Shown: positions 43,890 through 54,656, counted from the first letter of the stretch. The stretch: 64,000 nucleotides of DNA from Halicephalobus mephisto (GCA_009193035.1 SWDT01000058.1:620001-684000), one strand, 5' to 3'. The notes: a model not told the origin generated them from the sequence alone. Numbers and translations: made by a program.

Positions 43890-44600
43890 AAGCGTAATGT
43901 TGAATAAAAAAAATCGGACTTTTTTTGCCGACAAAGGAGATCGGACTGGATCTACCGTAACCCTGCAACAAAAGCGGAAAAACTGTTATTTTGCCGAGGG
44001 TTTTTAGCTTCGCGGCATTTCCTCAGATCAAAACCAGGCCAATTAGAAAAAAATGATTTATTTTTTATATAAAAATCCAAATTCCAAATTAAAAAGTTTT
44101 TTATTATTGAAAATCACGTTTTTATAAAAATTAATAATTAATCCTCTATAAAGTAGTCATGATAGGAATTCTCAGAAAAGTTTGAAATTTTCGATTTTAG
44201 GTAATTTAAAAATTTTTAGATTTCGAAAAACCAGGGAAATTTTCGGAAGATTCTGGAGGATTTTGGGAGCTTCTGGAAGGTTTCAGAATCTTGACTGACT
44301 TCTGAGAAGTCCCTCTGAGACTCCGGAAGTTCCCTCAAAGTTCCGAAAAGCATCTGGATCTTTTATTCGGGGAACTTCTGCGGGATTCTGCAGGACTCTA
44401 GAAGCTTCTGTGAGACCCCGAAGCCTTCCGGAATCTTGACTGACTTCTGCGAGGTCCTGATTCAAAAATACGAAAACTAAACTTCGGCAAAATGTGATTA
44501 ATGCCAAACTTAAGTGCTTTAAAAAATTACGAATAATTTCAAATTTAAATTTCTGCATTATTTCGAAATCGAAAATAATTTTTTTCACGAAATTCTATCA
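43890..44600. repeat. intergenic block with TTCTGGAA-type repeat
   Basis: 44160-44290 is an inverted, diverged copy of 50950-51080, sharing 'tctcagaaaagt' and 'ggtaatttaaaaattttta'. 44280-44460 holds repeats of 'cttctgcgagg' and 'gggaacttct'. The antisense 101-codon frame is repeat-derived. Confidence 0.6.
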
Positions 44601-44869
44601 AAGTAAATCTCCACTAATTTTTTAATTCTTCATCTTCAATAATTTCAAAAATTTCCTCTGAATTCTGAAATATTCCAATTTTGCAGAAATTTACAGTATG
44701 AAAATTACATAATTTTTAGAATTATTTTTAAAAATTCCCAATTTAAAAACCAATGTATAATAGAGATACATTGGTTTCGAAACGAAATTTAAGTTTACTG
44801 TAAAATTCCACAATAATTTTTAAATTATAATTTTTATTTTTTTTTAAAATTGCGGATTTTCGAATTTGT

Positions 44870-45200
44870 CGATCCAGCTGCACTCAATCGATCTTCCTAA
44901 ACCCTCTGCAACCTGCTTCAAAGGTCAGTAATGCCTTTTCACAGTCCTATTCATCGGTCAACTGGCTTTCAATTGCCAGATTTCCCCAAAAACAGGCTCC
45001 ATATCTTGTTGCGCGAGATAGGTCAACCATTAGGCCAGCTGTGACTCGAACTCGCGCAGTGTAGAAGGGTCGTGTGGGTCGTGTCGTCTTGTCTGTCATT
45101 GTTTGAGGACCAGATCCGGTCAACGGATTGGTCATGCCAAAAACAAAGAAGGTCAACGGTCAGGCAGCTGCAAATCCTCCCAGCCAGAATGTTCTATTTT
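44870..45200. other. GC-richer unique island
   Basis: About 330 bp of ordinary composition between A/T tracts. 'tgcgcgag' (45010-45017) and 'ctcgcgca' (45051-45058) can pair around a 33-nt loop. The antisense 69-codon frame has no recognisable motif. No gene is supported. Confidence 0.3.
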
Positions 45201-45229
45201 TTCCAGGTTTCCAAATTGGCAATTTTAAG

Positions 45230-45680
45230 GTCATTCTAAAATCTTCATATTTTAAATTTTCAACAAAAAAAAATAAAAATTTCTTGTTAAATCCACAACT
45301 ATCCTAAAAACCCTAAATTTTCATATTTACTATTATTTAAAATTTGAAGAATTTTATTTTTTTCCTAAAATCTTCATATTTTAAATTTTCAACAAAAAAA
45401 AATTAAAACTTCTTTTTAAATCCATAACTATCTTCACTAAAAACCCTAAATTTTCATATTTTCAATATTTACTATTATCTAAAATTTGAATAATTTTTTT
45501 CCTGAAATCTTTAAATTTTAAATTTTCAACAAAAAAAAAATTAAAACTTCTTTTTAAATCCACAACTATCCCTATTAAAAACCCTTAATTTTCATATTTT
45601 TTAACATTTACTATTATTTAAAATTTGAATAATTTTATTTTTTTGAAATCTTTAAATTTTCTACAGTGTACCCAAATATC
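45230..45680. repeat. about 130-bp tandem repeat, three to four units
   Basis: 'atcttcatattttaaatttt' plus 'caacaaaaaaa' begins units near 45239, 45367 and 45506. Each continues with 'aaatccacaactatcc' and 'aaaccctaaattttcatatt'. 45680-46250 is unique, followed by an 'aaaaacttaaaaattt' repeat. Confidence 0.85.
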
Positions 45681-46260
45681 CTTCTTGAAAGCGACATCCA
45701 TCCTTTCTAAAAGATCCTAATTTACATATTTCCATCATCTATCTTTGCTCAAAATTGCAAACTGTTATGTTAGCTCGTTAATCTTTATTTCGGACTGCCG
45801 TTTCGGATGCAACTGTTGCGGTTCTTCAGGACCCAACTGTTGCTTTTGATGTTTCCTTTTTTGTTTTAATTAATTAAAATTTTCAACTTTGATGTTTTAT
45901 TGAACATAAAACTAAATTCCAGATCGATATTATATCGTATCTTGTGAAGCAGATGGATCTGGCCAGATTTGCCAAATAATTTCGATTTTTGGCAGAATTG
46001 TCCGTTTTGCCAGCTGGCCAAATTCGTCAGCTGCCTTCTGGTTTGGGTAATTTGACAACGAAATGAGTCAATGACTCGGAACTCCTTCTTCGATATTAGT
46101 TTTCAAGAAATTTAAAAATTTAAAATTTAAAAAACTTAAAAATTTAAAAATTTAAAATTTAAAAAACTTAAAAATTAAAAAACTTAAAAATTTTAAAATT
46201 AAAAAACTTATTTTTAATTAATTCAAAATCATAGTAAAATTAAAATTTTAAAAATTAACT

Positions 46261-46452
46261 TTGGTCCTGACACGAACGATAATTTTACGAATTTCAAACA
46301 TCCGTAACTTTTTTGAAAATTATTATTTTTGAATAAACTTTTTTTTAAACTATAGTCAGGACTTTCATCTATCTGATGGATGTAAAAAATAATCACAAAA
46401 TTACCGTAAACACTCTAAAATCGAAAAAAACATCATTCGTGTCAGGACCAAA
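46261..46452 (+). mobile_element. MITE-like element, family 1
   Basis: Best-preserved copy. Ends 'ttggtcctgacacgaacgat' and 'cattcgtgtcaggaccaaa'. Interior 'gactttcatctatctgatgg' and 'atgtaaaaaataatcaca' are shared with 24950. Confidence 0.9.
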
Positions 46453-47235
46453 ATTGAACGATTTAATTTCAGTTTTAATTGTTATTTTTATTTTTCTCAC
46501 GAGTTTCCAATTTCTCCTCCCTCTTGATTCCGGATTAAACATCTCATCTTCCTCAGAAATCCCCAACTATACAATCTTTATCCAACTACAAAAGTTTACA
46601 AATTTGTTTTTTTCAAACATGAACCAACATCGAATTTTTCAGACTATTGTATTTCATTGATATAAAGCCCCATAAGTTTTTTCGGAAAGCTTTTTCTTTT
46701 CCGTTTGCCCTTCTCTGTTTACAACTGTTTTTTGACAGAAAAAAATGGATCAAAGTTTTTTCGACGGGGAATTTTGAACGTGAAATTCTCAAAAATATCT
46801 TTTTAATTTTTATCAAACTAGAATTTTCTGAAGGATTCTGAATCTTTGGGGATTTTATGGAAGATTCTGAAGTTTTAGAATCTTGTGGAAATTTTTGGAA
46901 ATTCGTGAAATTTTTAAAGTCGACATCTGAAATGAAGATTCTAGAAGTCCTTAGATTCCGGAAATTTGTGTCGAAATAACTTTGTAAAAAATATTTATTT
47001 TTAGTTTTTGTAACATGGATTCTGAGTTTTTTGAAATGTAGTAAACTGTCTTGAAATTTTTTAGTTTCTTACGTAAGTTTGTGGAACTTTCTAGAATCCC
47101 AAAAATTTTTAGAATCTTCCAGAATCTTATGGAAAATTTCAACATGATCATTATTGAATATCTAAGATTCTGAAAATCCCTAAATTCGTCTTGAGAAATT
47201 CGTTAGTATCTCTTATTTTCACTTTTTATAATAAT
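46453..47235. other. intergenic DNA, no supported gene
   Basis: A frame continuing out of the MITE (to 46660) has a hydrophobic stretch after a 'gatttaatttcag' acceptor, but it ends without a recognisable domain. 46820-47190 is TTCTAGAA-type degenerate repeat ('tctagaatcccaaaaatt' and relatives). Confidence 0.4.
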
Positions 47236-47239
47236 ATGA

Positions 47240-47885
47240 CGTATTTTATATGGCATTAGGATGAAATATAAGAGGACAAAATATAAGAATGGATAAAATA
47301 TAAGATCGAAAATATGCTTTCTTTACTCTTTAAAGACATTTCTGTATCCATACCTGGATTTGCCTAAGCCTAAAGGCTAAGCCCAAGCCTAAATCCAGCC
47401 TAAAAAAGCAACAGGAACTTACTATCCCCATCTTATATTTTCGATCTTATAGTTTGTCCGCTTTTATATTTTATCCTCTTATATTTCCGCCGTTCACGTT
47501 TTATATCGTGAACGGAAAAAATATAAGAGGAAGGAATATAAGATATATGATAAATCACTAATTATGTGTGGAAATTGACTTTTGGGATTGAGCTTAAGCA
47601 TCTAGACCATGATGATAACAACAATATTCGAAATTTTCGGACACCATAATTGGTTTAATTTTTTTTCTGTCTTATATTTTTGCGTCTTATATTTTTTCTT
47701 ATTGCCGAAATATAAGGGAAAAAATATAAAGTATATGATAAATTACTAATTATGCGTGGAAACCGACTTTTAAGATTGAGCTTAAGCATCTAGACCATGG
47801 TGATAACAACACTATCCAAGATTTTCGGATACCATAATTAGTTTATTGTTTTTTAGTCTAATATTTTTTTAGTTTTATATTTTTT
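47240..47885. repeat. repeat with 'aaatataag' palindromes, about 187-bp unit
   Basis: Blocks of 'cttatatttt' and its complement 'aaaatataag' alternate. Two long units align at 47545 and 47732 ('gagcttaagcatctagacc'). A perfect hairpin 'ccgttcacg-ttttatat-cgtgaacgg' sits at 47490-47515. Confidence 0.75.
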
Positions 47886-48225
47886 CCTACTGCCATTTTA
47901 AATACCATACAATTATTTTTTCAGTAATTAAATTTTTCCTTCCGTAATCATCGATGGGACTCGTGGATTGTTTTTAATTTTTCTTCCGGTTTAAAAAATA
48001 TGGCTCTTCCTGTGTATTTTATTTTTTATTTTTTACTTCCTTCTAAATAAATACGAAAGAAAAAATCTGATTATGACTCCATTTCGCGGGTGGTCATCAA
48101 ATTTTACAATAAAAAAATTTATCTTCTCAGGCATTCAAATTCTTAAGAAAGATCTGTTTCTTTTTTAGGTCACTAAAATTTCAAAATGAAAAATGAAAAA
48201 TAATAGATAAAGTTGTTTAATTTTG

Positions 48226-48428
48226 GTCCTGACGCGAACGATAATTTTACACATTTCAAACGCCCATAACTTTTTTGAAAGTTGTTATTTTTGGACAAGC
48301 TTTTTTTTAAACTATAGCTGAGACCTTCATCTATCTGATGGATGTAAAAAAGAATGAGAAAATTATATATAAGATAGTAAAAATTGCGTTAGAAGCAATG
48401 TGCGGTATCGTTCGCGTCAGGACCAAAG
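48226..48428 (+). mobile_element. MITE-like element, family 1
   Basis: Ends 'ggtcctgacgcgaacgataa' and 'atcgttcgcgtcaggacca', near-perfect inverted termini. Closest relative is the intronic copy at 37836. Confidence 0.9.
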
Positions 48429-48464
48429 TCGAACGACTTGTTTTGTTCCTATTTAGAAAATTAA

Positions 48465-49174
48465 ATGTTACCAAAATGGGTTATTCTAATTTTCCGTTCG
48501 GGACCATCAATTTTCAATAATTTGGTGTTCTTCGAACAGTCAGTCGGTTCCCTTCATGAACAAAGGAATAAATGGTCTCGTAATGAAGGTTCCGCGCAGA
48601 AAATTAAAGTACTCCTTTGGAAAAACATCAATTTATTTATCCAATTACGATCCGTCGTTCACGGCCATTATATCACTCAAATACCTTTCTGAAATTTCCA
48701 ACCAGGTGTGATATTTTTAAAATTTTTAGTTTTTAAATTTTAAAAAATGTTTCTAAAATGAAGTTTTCCGATTTTCCTTGAGAAATCCTCCAGTTGATAA
48801 GTCCCAGACCAACCGGAAAAGACTATTCAAAGTTTCAGTCCAATAAAATCCAAAATTGGCCATTTGGTCCTCTTTGTTGCGTCAACAATAAAAACTAAAA
48901 ATCTCAATTTTCCTTCGAAAATATTTGGAATTGATTTTCATCAAAGATAACTCCTTATTTGGCCTCGGAACTTCAAACGACCCATTGTGACTCTAGAGAC
49001 CAGTTAGTTTCCCCGATATTTAGGAGATTCGCGCAGGCTGGCTCAATGAACAAAATTAGAATGGCGAAAATGAGTGGATATCGATCGAACGGCGACAAGA
49101 AGGATGCCATGAAAACAGATTCGAGGTCCGAGTTTATTTCGCCGTTTGGCGCGCGACTTTCCGATTTTCTCTAA
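48465..49174 (+). other. intergenic DNA with two weak open frames
   Basis: A 75-codon frame (ATG 48465 to 48692) follows a CTATTTAG acceptor and starts MLPKWVILIF. A second frame ends at 49174 and includes MNKIRMAKMSGYRSNGDKKD, with stop TAA after LSDFL. Both have protein-like stretches, but neither has a domain, clear splice partners or a nearby polyA signal. Left as candidates only. Confidence 0.2.
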
Positions 49175-49252
49175 ATTTTAAAACTGTCGAGTTCTAAGTC
49201 AAAAATAATGTAGTTTCTTCTTCATCTAGATGAATATATTAATTTTTGAATC

Positions 49253-49425
49253 TTTGGTCTCGACATGAATGGTGGATTTTCGAAGATATTTTTGGATTTT
49301 TTGTATACAGTAAATAGAAAAAGATATATGAAAATTATAAAATCTACATTAATCGAGAAATGGATCTTATATTCTTCAGAAGTAGGTTTGAAATGAATAC
49401 AAGTGTCATTCGTGTCAGGACCAAA
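49253..49425. mobile_element. MITE-like element, family 1 (diverged)
   Basis: Ends 'tttggtctcgacatgaatgg' and 'cattcgtgtcaggaccaaaa', inverted with a few mismatches. The interior is mostly unlike the other copies. Confidence 0.65.
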
Positions 49426-49479
49426 AATAAGTAATTTAATTTGTTTTCTGTTATTTTTAGTGTTGTGTATTATTAAAGT

Positions 49480-50115
49480 TGGAACTCAAATTTCGAGGTC
49501 GAAATTTGGGTTTTTGTGTTAAGAAACGTTTATAATTTTTTTATTTCAAAAATCTGTTTTATCTAACTTGATAGCTGAAACTTAGCTAGATTATTCTAAT
49601 TCAAACATGACTTATGAATCGTATCCTAACACGAAAAATTAGAATACCGACCTCGAACTTTGACGAATAAAGTACTGTAGTTCTTATTATAAAAATTAAA
49701 ATTCAGAATTCAAAATCGAAATCGAAATCGAAATTCTAATTTCTCGTGTTAAAACACATTTATAAAATTTCTTATTTTAAAATATTCTTTCATTTAAGTT
49801 GAGAAAATTGGATATCTGGATTTCTCGAATCACAATTATTTATAAATCGTATCCTAACACGAAAAATTAGAATCCCGATCTCGAACTTTGACGAATAAAG
49901 TACTGTAGCTCTTATTATAAAAATTAAAATTCAGAATTCAAAATCGAAATTTGAGATTTTTGCGTTACGATAACTTTTATAAACTTTTTTATTTCAAAAA
50001 CTTGTTTTCTGTGTTATGTAAATTGACGAAACCTGATATTTGGATATCCCGAATCCAAATATGACTCATGAGTTGTATCTTAACACGAAAAATCCAAACT
50101 TCGACCTCGAACCTT
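49480..50115. repeat. about 225-bp tandem repeat, three units
   Basis: 'cctaacacgaaaaattagaa' recurs near 49627 and 49853, with a diverged third copy near 50079. Each is followed by 'ctcgaactttgacgaataaa' and 'ttcagaattcaaaatcgaaa'. 50116-50566 is A/T-rich with a small duplicated block at 50140-50290. Confidence 0.85.
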
Positions 50116-50566
50116 GAGTTCCGAATTTAATAATACGAATCACAAAATTCCCAAAATTACAACTTCAAAAAAAGTTTTTTTTATTCATTCTGAATTTTTC
50201 CAATTTTTTTAATCCGAAATTTCCAAAATTACAACTTCAAAAAAAGTTTTTATTCATTCTGAATTTTTCCAATTTTTTTAAATTCAAAATTTCCAATTTT
50301 TTAAAAAATAATAAAACTGAAATTAATTTAATTGTTGCCAATTTTAAAATCTGACTAAAAATGAATCTACAGTATCGTTTTTCTTTATTTTTATTTTTTA
50401 GAAGACTCTAGTTTGAATTTACTTCCTGAAAAAAGTTGTAATTTCTAACTACTCTGCCCTCCTACGGAGATTCCATTGTGCCGGAAAAACTTGTAGAATT
50501 TAATTTGTCCTAAATACAAATGAGGTTGTACTTTTTAAACAGTACATGAATTTTTTCGGAATTTTC

Positions 50567-50945
50567 AAAAACGAGTAATGGACCCATCCTCGATAAATTT
50601 TTTGATTGTATAATAACAATTACGGAACAAATGTCACATAAAATCAATGCATAGATTACTGTAGGTCTCATAAAGTCCGTGATATTCGCTTCGAGACAAT
50701 TTCGTAACAACGCTTATTTTTGATTTTTATAATATAGGATAAGATTTTAAAATTTATACTTTTTAAAACGAATAATGGACCCATCCTCGATAAATATCCT
50801 AATTATATAATAACAATTACGGAACAAATGTCACATAAAATCAACACATAGATTACTGTAGGTCTCATAAAGTCCGTGATATTTGCTTCGAGACAATTTC
50901 GTAACAACGTTCATTTTTTATTTTTTATAATATAGGATATAAGAT
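50567..50945. repeat. 188-bp tandem duplication
   Basis: Two nearly identical units begin at 'gtaatggacccatcctcg' (50576) and 'ataatggacccatcctcg' (50764). They include 'caattacggaacaaatgtca' and 'tactgtaggtctcataaagt'. Confidence 0.95.
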
Positions 50946-51255
50946 TATTGAAACCTTCCAGAACTTCAGAAGCTCCCAAAATCCTCCAGAATCTTCCGAA
51001 AATTTCCCGGATTTTTCGAAATCCAAAAATTTTTAAATTACCTAAAATCGGAAATTTCAGACTTTTCTGAGAATTCTTAAAATTTGTGTCTAGGAAATTT
51101 CAAAAAATTGTCCATTTTCAATTTGTATAATAATATTATTTTTCGCATTTAAGTAGATGTCTCCGGACCACTCCTTTTTCAGTTATTTATCAACCAAATA
51201 ATCTTTTTTTTGTTTGTCCATTTTACGACTACATTGTTTCAAAAATTTTTTAATT

Positions 51256-51513
51256 TTATTGTTTTTTATTTTTCGAAATTTCCCACGTTCTGTCTTGAAA
51301 AATATTTCCATTTTCGAAGTTGGTTGATTCGTCCTGACACATGAGCAGCTCATCTTGAGATTTTTCAGAGAGGATTTTGACAAGTTTTTTACATGCCCTT
51401 TTGACAAGTAGAAATTTCCGTTCGAATTTGTTCGTCATAGGAGTACACTTCTTTTTTAGCACTTTATCGAATGTTTTCAAAGCAATCACAATATAGGATT
51501 TACGATATAACAT
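51256..51513 (-). CDS. candidate 85-residue basic protein, unrecognised
   Basis: The minus-strand frame opens with ATG (51513) and ends TAA. Composition is that of a real protein, rich in Lys/Glu/Ser/Asn, for example KFLLVKRACKKLVKILSEKS and QDELLMCQDESTNFENG. No signal peptide, membrane segment or known motif. No clear acceptor precedes it. A second open minus-strand stretch lies just upstream (51672-51530: WTEKMILVKEGFPEDDPSK, stop TAG), so both may be remnants of one older coding region or of a mobile element. Confidence 0.3.
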   Translation of the reverse strand: MLYRKSYIVIALKTFDKVLKKKCTPMTNKFERKFLLVKRACKKLVKILSEKSQDELLMCQDESTNFENGNIFQDRTWEISKNKKQ

Positions 51514-51529
51514 ACTCAGGCTTGGATTT

Positions 51530-51719
51530 TCTATTGTTCGCGCATCTCAGTCTTCCTGATCGTCTTGAGGGAAATCTTTATCTTACTAGGATCATCTTCA
51601 GGGAATCCTTCCTTTACTAGAATCATCTTTTCGGTCCATCTGATCTCGCTTTTTTCTTTGATGAGTTCGTCTTAGCCGTTTGTAGTCAGATTGCGGCTGG
51701 CAAGGCCTGGATCTGCAGT
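51530..51719 (-). mobile_element. possible SINE body downstream of the tRNA-like head
   Basis: Directly follows the tRNA-like unit on the minus strand. It starts 'actgcagatccaggccttgc' and 'cagccgcaatctgactac', then carries a 31-bp imperfect triplication of 'gatgattctagtaaaggaag'. Order (tRNA-like head, unrelated body) is that of a tRNA-derived SINE. No second copy is in the window to prove mobility. Confidence 0.35.
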
Positions 51720-51788
51720 CTTCCGTCGGGAATCGAACCCGAGTCTCGTAACTTTACTGTCACGTATACTACCACTGTACTACCGAAG
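51720..51788 (-). tRNA. tRNA-like sequence or tRNA pseudogene
   Basis: On the minus strand the ends pair in six of seven positions (CTTCGGT with ACGGAAG). The A box TAGTACAGTGG and B box GGTTCGATTCC match the pol III consensus exactly. The T stem TCGGG/CCCGA is perfect and a 4-bp D stem forms (GTAC/GTAT). The anticodon arm is CGTGA/TTACG around an 8-nt loop without U33, with GTA at the anticodon position. The loop is one base too long, so this is probably a pseudogene or SINE head, not a working tRNA-Tyr. Confidence 0.55.
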
Positions 51789-52029
51789 CCATAGGAATAA
51801 AAAACGGACGAAATTAGAAAATTATTAATTTAGTTCAATTTTGTTGGGAATTTTTAAAAATTGAAAAATTTTCGGTATTCTTAGAAATCGTTAACTACCC
51901 CCATCATAGGGTACTCCATCCTGACGGTCGCCTCAGGACACTGGATCTAACTCTAAAAACTTCTTAACTGGCATTCCACTTACTTAATTATTCAACTACT
52001 CTAAATTTAAAAAATTAAAAATCCAGTCT

Positions 52030-52262
52030 AAAATTAATTTTTGGCAATTATTCACATCTCGCCAAAAAAAAATCAGTTTTTAGCAATTGTTCACATTTCT
52101 CCAAAAAAAATCAGTTTTTAGCAATTATTCATATTTTGCCAAAAAAAATCAGTTTTTGGCAATTATTCACATCTCGCCAAGAAAATCAGTTTTTGGCAAT
52201 TATTCATATTTTGCCAAAAAAAATCAGTTTTTGGCAATTATTCACATTTCGCCAAGAAAAAT
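52030..52262. repeat. about 36-bp tandem repeat
   Basis: Six to seven copies of 'tttttggcaattattcacat' plus 'ctcgccaa(g/a)aaaatcag'. The two overlapping forward frames here are repeat artefacts. 51790-52029 and 52263-52560 are A/T-rich with nothing recognised. Confidence 0.9.
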
Positions 52263-52559
52263 TAATTTTCAAATTTTCTTATAAATTTAAAAATCTGCAA
52301 ATATCAGAAATTTTAAAAGTATCTATCATAAACGAAATTCTTTTTTAATGGATATATAAATTTATATTCTTTTTACAATTTTCAAACCACAAAGTTACCT
52401 AAAAATTTTCAAAAAATATAAAAATTACTTTTATTACATAATATTAATGTTGAAACTGCCATGAATACTGATATAACTGGAAAATGAAATACTCAAAAAA
52501 TCACGTAAAATCGATTTTTTAAATTTTTTTATATGAATTAATTTTTTTCCTGTTAAATT

Positions 52560-52746
52560 TCCCTCCAAGAACTACGGTTGTTTGTGGCCATCAACTTTAT
52601 CAACCCCGAATCTTATCTCATTGTTCTCCCAAGTCCCAATTTGCCCTGAGGCAACATCTACAATAAGCGCGAACGAGAGCCGTGTTTGACTCGCGCCGTT
52701 TTCCGACGCTCTATTATTATTCGAAAACTCCCTTTATTATTGAGGT
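52560..52746. promoter_or_regulatory. GC-richer region upstream of the coiled-coil gene
   Basis: A block of ordinary composition with 'gcgcgaacgagagccgtg' and 'gactcgcgccgtttt' lies 120-290 bp before the presumed ATG at 52859. It could be the promoter, but the motifs are not specific. Confidence 0.3.
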
Positions 52747-52860
52747 TTATCTTCTAGGTGACTGATTATTCTCATTGTTCTCGACAAGTTCATCGTCTAA
52801 GTAGAGCGAATTCGCTCCTGCTGTGGTCAATATTCTTTTCATCGTCGGATCTTCTGTCAT
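52747..52860 (-). CDS. candidate 37-residue ORF antisense to the coiled-coil gene's first exon
   Basis: The minus-strand ATG at 52860 reads [18 protein letters not shown], then LYLDDELVENNENN, and stops at TAA. AATAAA lies about 10 nt further on. Composition is unusually protein-like for its length. It competes with the plus-strand start exon at 52859-52883, whose ATG overlaps its own. It could be a small gene, the last exon of an unmodelled gene, or chance. Confidence 0.25.
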   Translation of the reverse strand: MTEDPTMKRILTTAGANSLYLDDELVENNENNQSPRR

Positions 52861-54599
52861 GAATCGGCACAGTGCAGGGAACGGTGAGTTTTGGTTTTTT
52901 AGGATTAAGTTTATATATAAAATCTGCATACTTTTATGCTACTTGTACTTTAAACATTTCCCTGTAGACTAAGTTCATATAGAAATTGTTTTTAAGGATT
53001 AATTTTACACAAGATTTGCATATTTTTATAACAATTTTCATGCTTAATATTTAAGCATTCATCAATTAAACTTTGTTTTAGGATTAATTTTATATATAAG
53101 ATTGTGTATTTTTACACTTAATTGATAGAGAAATGCTTAGACAGCAATGAAGTCTTTTTTAATAATTTATATATAAAATTGTGTATTTTTTAGGATTAAT
53201 TATACGTAATTTATATATTTTCACGCCCTGTTACTGTCTGGAGTTTTTTCTATCAATTGAATCTTTTTTAATTTAAAAAATATACTTTCCTCATGTTTTT
53301 TTCTAGAAGATTTTATTTTTTCCGATTTGGTCTTCTAAAATCCCCCTTTTTAGAGCGTTCTCTTCTTGTAGAACACCCAAATGTCACTCAACGTCGCAGA
53401 ACGACGGGATCCACAAAAATTACCCAATTGTTTTCCAAGGATTCTGAATCTGAACGTCTCAATTCTCTCCTTCATGGGCTTGAAGATTTATCCATTGTAA
53501 GCCGACTTGCATCGAGGAGTGCTGATGCTCAGAAACGAGGGTCTGATCAACTTGCTAGATGGGCTCACAAATCCAGAAATGCTGCTATAGATGACGTCAT
53601 GCAGAAAAGTAACCAGATATTCCACATGTTTGCCGACAAACAAGCCCAATTTGCGAGGGATTATGAGCATTTCTTAACTGTAAGATTATTGATTTTTTGA
53701 AAATTAAAAATTTTGATTTTCAGCAATTACGAAAAATAATTGAAACAGAAAAACTTGTAAAAGAATGCGAAACTGAAGTCAAAATTCTCCTCGAAAAAGA
53801 AAAAAAATTAAAAAAAGAATTAAACAAAGGAGGGACGATTTTTACAAGAAAGAAATCCTCGGATATCCTGCTTCTGAGAGAACAGCTCGACAGAGTAAGT
53901 CCGGATCTACAGTAATACAGTCATTTCGATTTTTAGGCTACTCTTGACAGACAACTGGCGGAACGTCGGCTTGAAGAAACCAGGGCAGAAGCGGAAGTGA
54001 TAAAAATGTTCAGATTCCGTCATGGGATGATGGGGATTGCGGATTCTTACCGTAATCTAGCGTCTAATTGCCAAACGATGTTTGATTGCCAGAGGGAAAT
54101 TGCCGAGATGGTTCCGGCTGTTTCGACACAAGACGTGAATAGAATGTATTATGAAGGAATTCCCTACACGAGAGAAAGAATGGAAAATTTGAGGAGATCA
54201 CTAGACAACGAAATTCCGTTGAGATACAACCCTCCGACTGCGAGGAGATCGGAACCGACGAGAGTTATCCCTTGCTCGGAGATGATGGGGACTCCTCCGC
54301 CTCCCTATACCCCCACTGCTCCTCCTCAAAGCGATTTTGAAGATTCTATGTTGATCCAAAGAAGAAGACCATCAGAAACTCCGAGGACTAGAAGAGGCGT
54401 GAGTCAGAGAATGAGAAGTCGAGAACCACCGGTTGAAAGAATCAATAATTGTGAAGTTTCGTCAAGTTGTAGTTCTGATGAATCTACACCTAGTCCATCG
54501 ACAGTCCCCCCGAGGTTATATCCAAGTCTAGATGAACCTGATTCAGCTGCATCCCAGTTGAAAAGCTTTGGCTTGAGACCGGCTTATGGAGTCCACTGA
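52859..54599 (+). CDS. coiled-coil, possibly BAR-domain-like protein with PPxY motif
   Basis: Four exons join in phase: 52859-52883, 53354-53679, 53724-53894, 53937-54599, giving about 394 residues. Residues about 25-245 are charged and helical with heptad-like spacing, including [40 protein letters not shown] and [21 protein letters not shown] less charged helix follows, [20 protein letters not shown]. This length and arrangement resembles BAR-type membrane-binding dimers (eisosome Pil1/Lsp1 or FAM92), but I see no diagnostic motif. The C-terminal 150 residues are disordered, Pro/Ser/Arg-rich, with PPPPY near residue 295, a class I WW-domain ligand. The tiny first exon is inferred from phase and could be wrong. 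Exon 2 could instead start at 53372. It converges with the collagen gene; the stops are 147 bp apart. Confidence 0.7.
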
Positions 54600-54656
54600 A
54601 AAGCCATTTATGTAGTCACTATATTTTCGTAGATATTCGGGAACCGTGCTAATTTT

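Noticed and set aside
44990..45065. Apparent circularly permuted tRNA on the minus strand (B-box-like GAGTTCGAGTCA followed by A-box-like TGGCCTAATGG).
   Set aside because: The order is reversed, the B box is imperfect and no closed cloverleaf of normal length forms. Permuted tRNA genes are not expected in nematodes, so chance is more likely.
24826..46660. Shared MDVKNNHKITVN-type frames at 24826-25026 (-) and 46376-46660 (+).
   Set aside because: They are frames through the family-1 MITE, present because the DNA is repeated; no start context or splice support.
52087..52348. Overlapping plus-strand ORFs reading repeated KKNQFLAIIHI-like blocks.
   Set aside because: Translation of a 36-bp tandem repeat.
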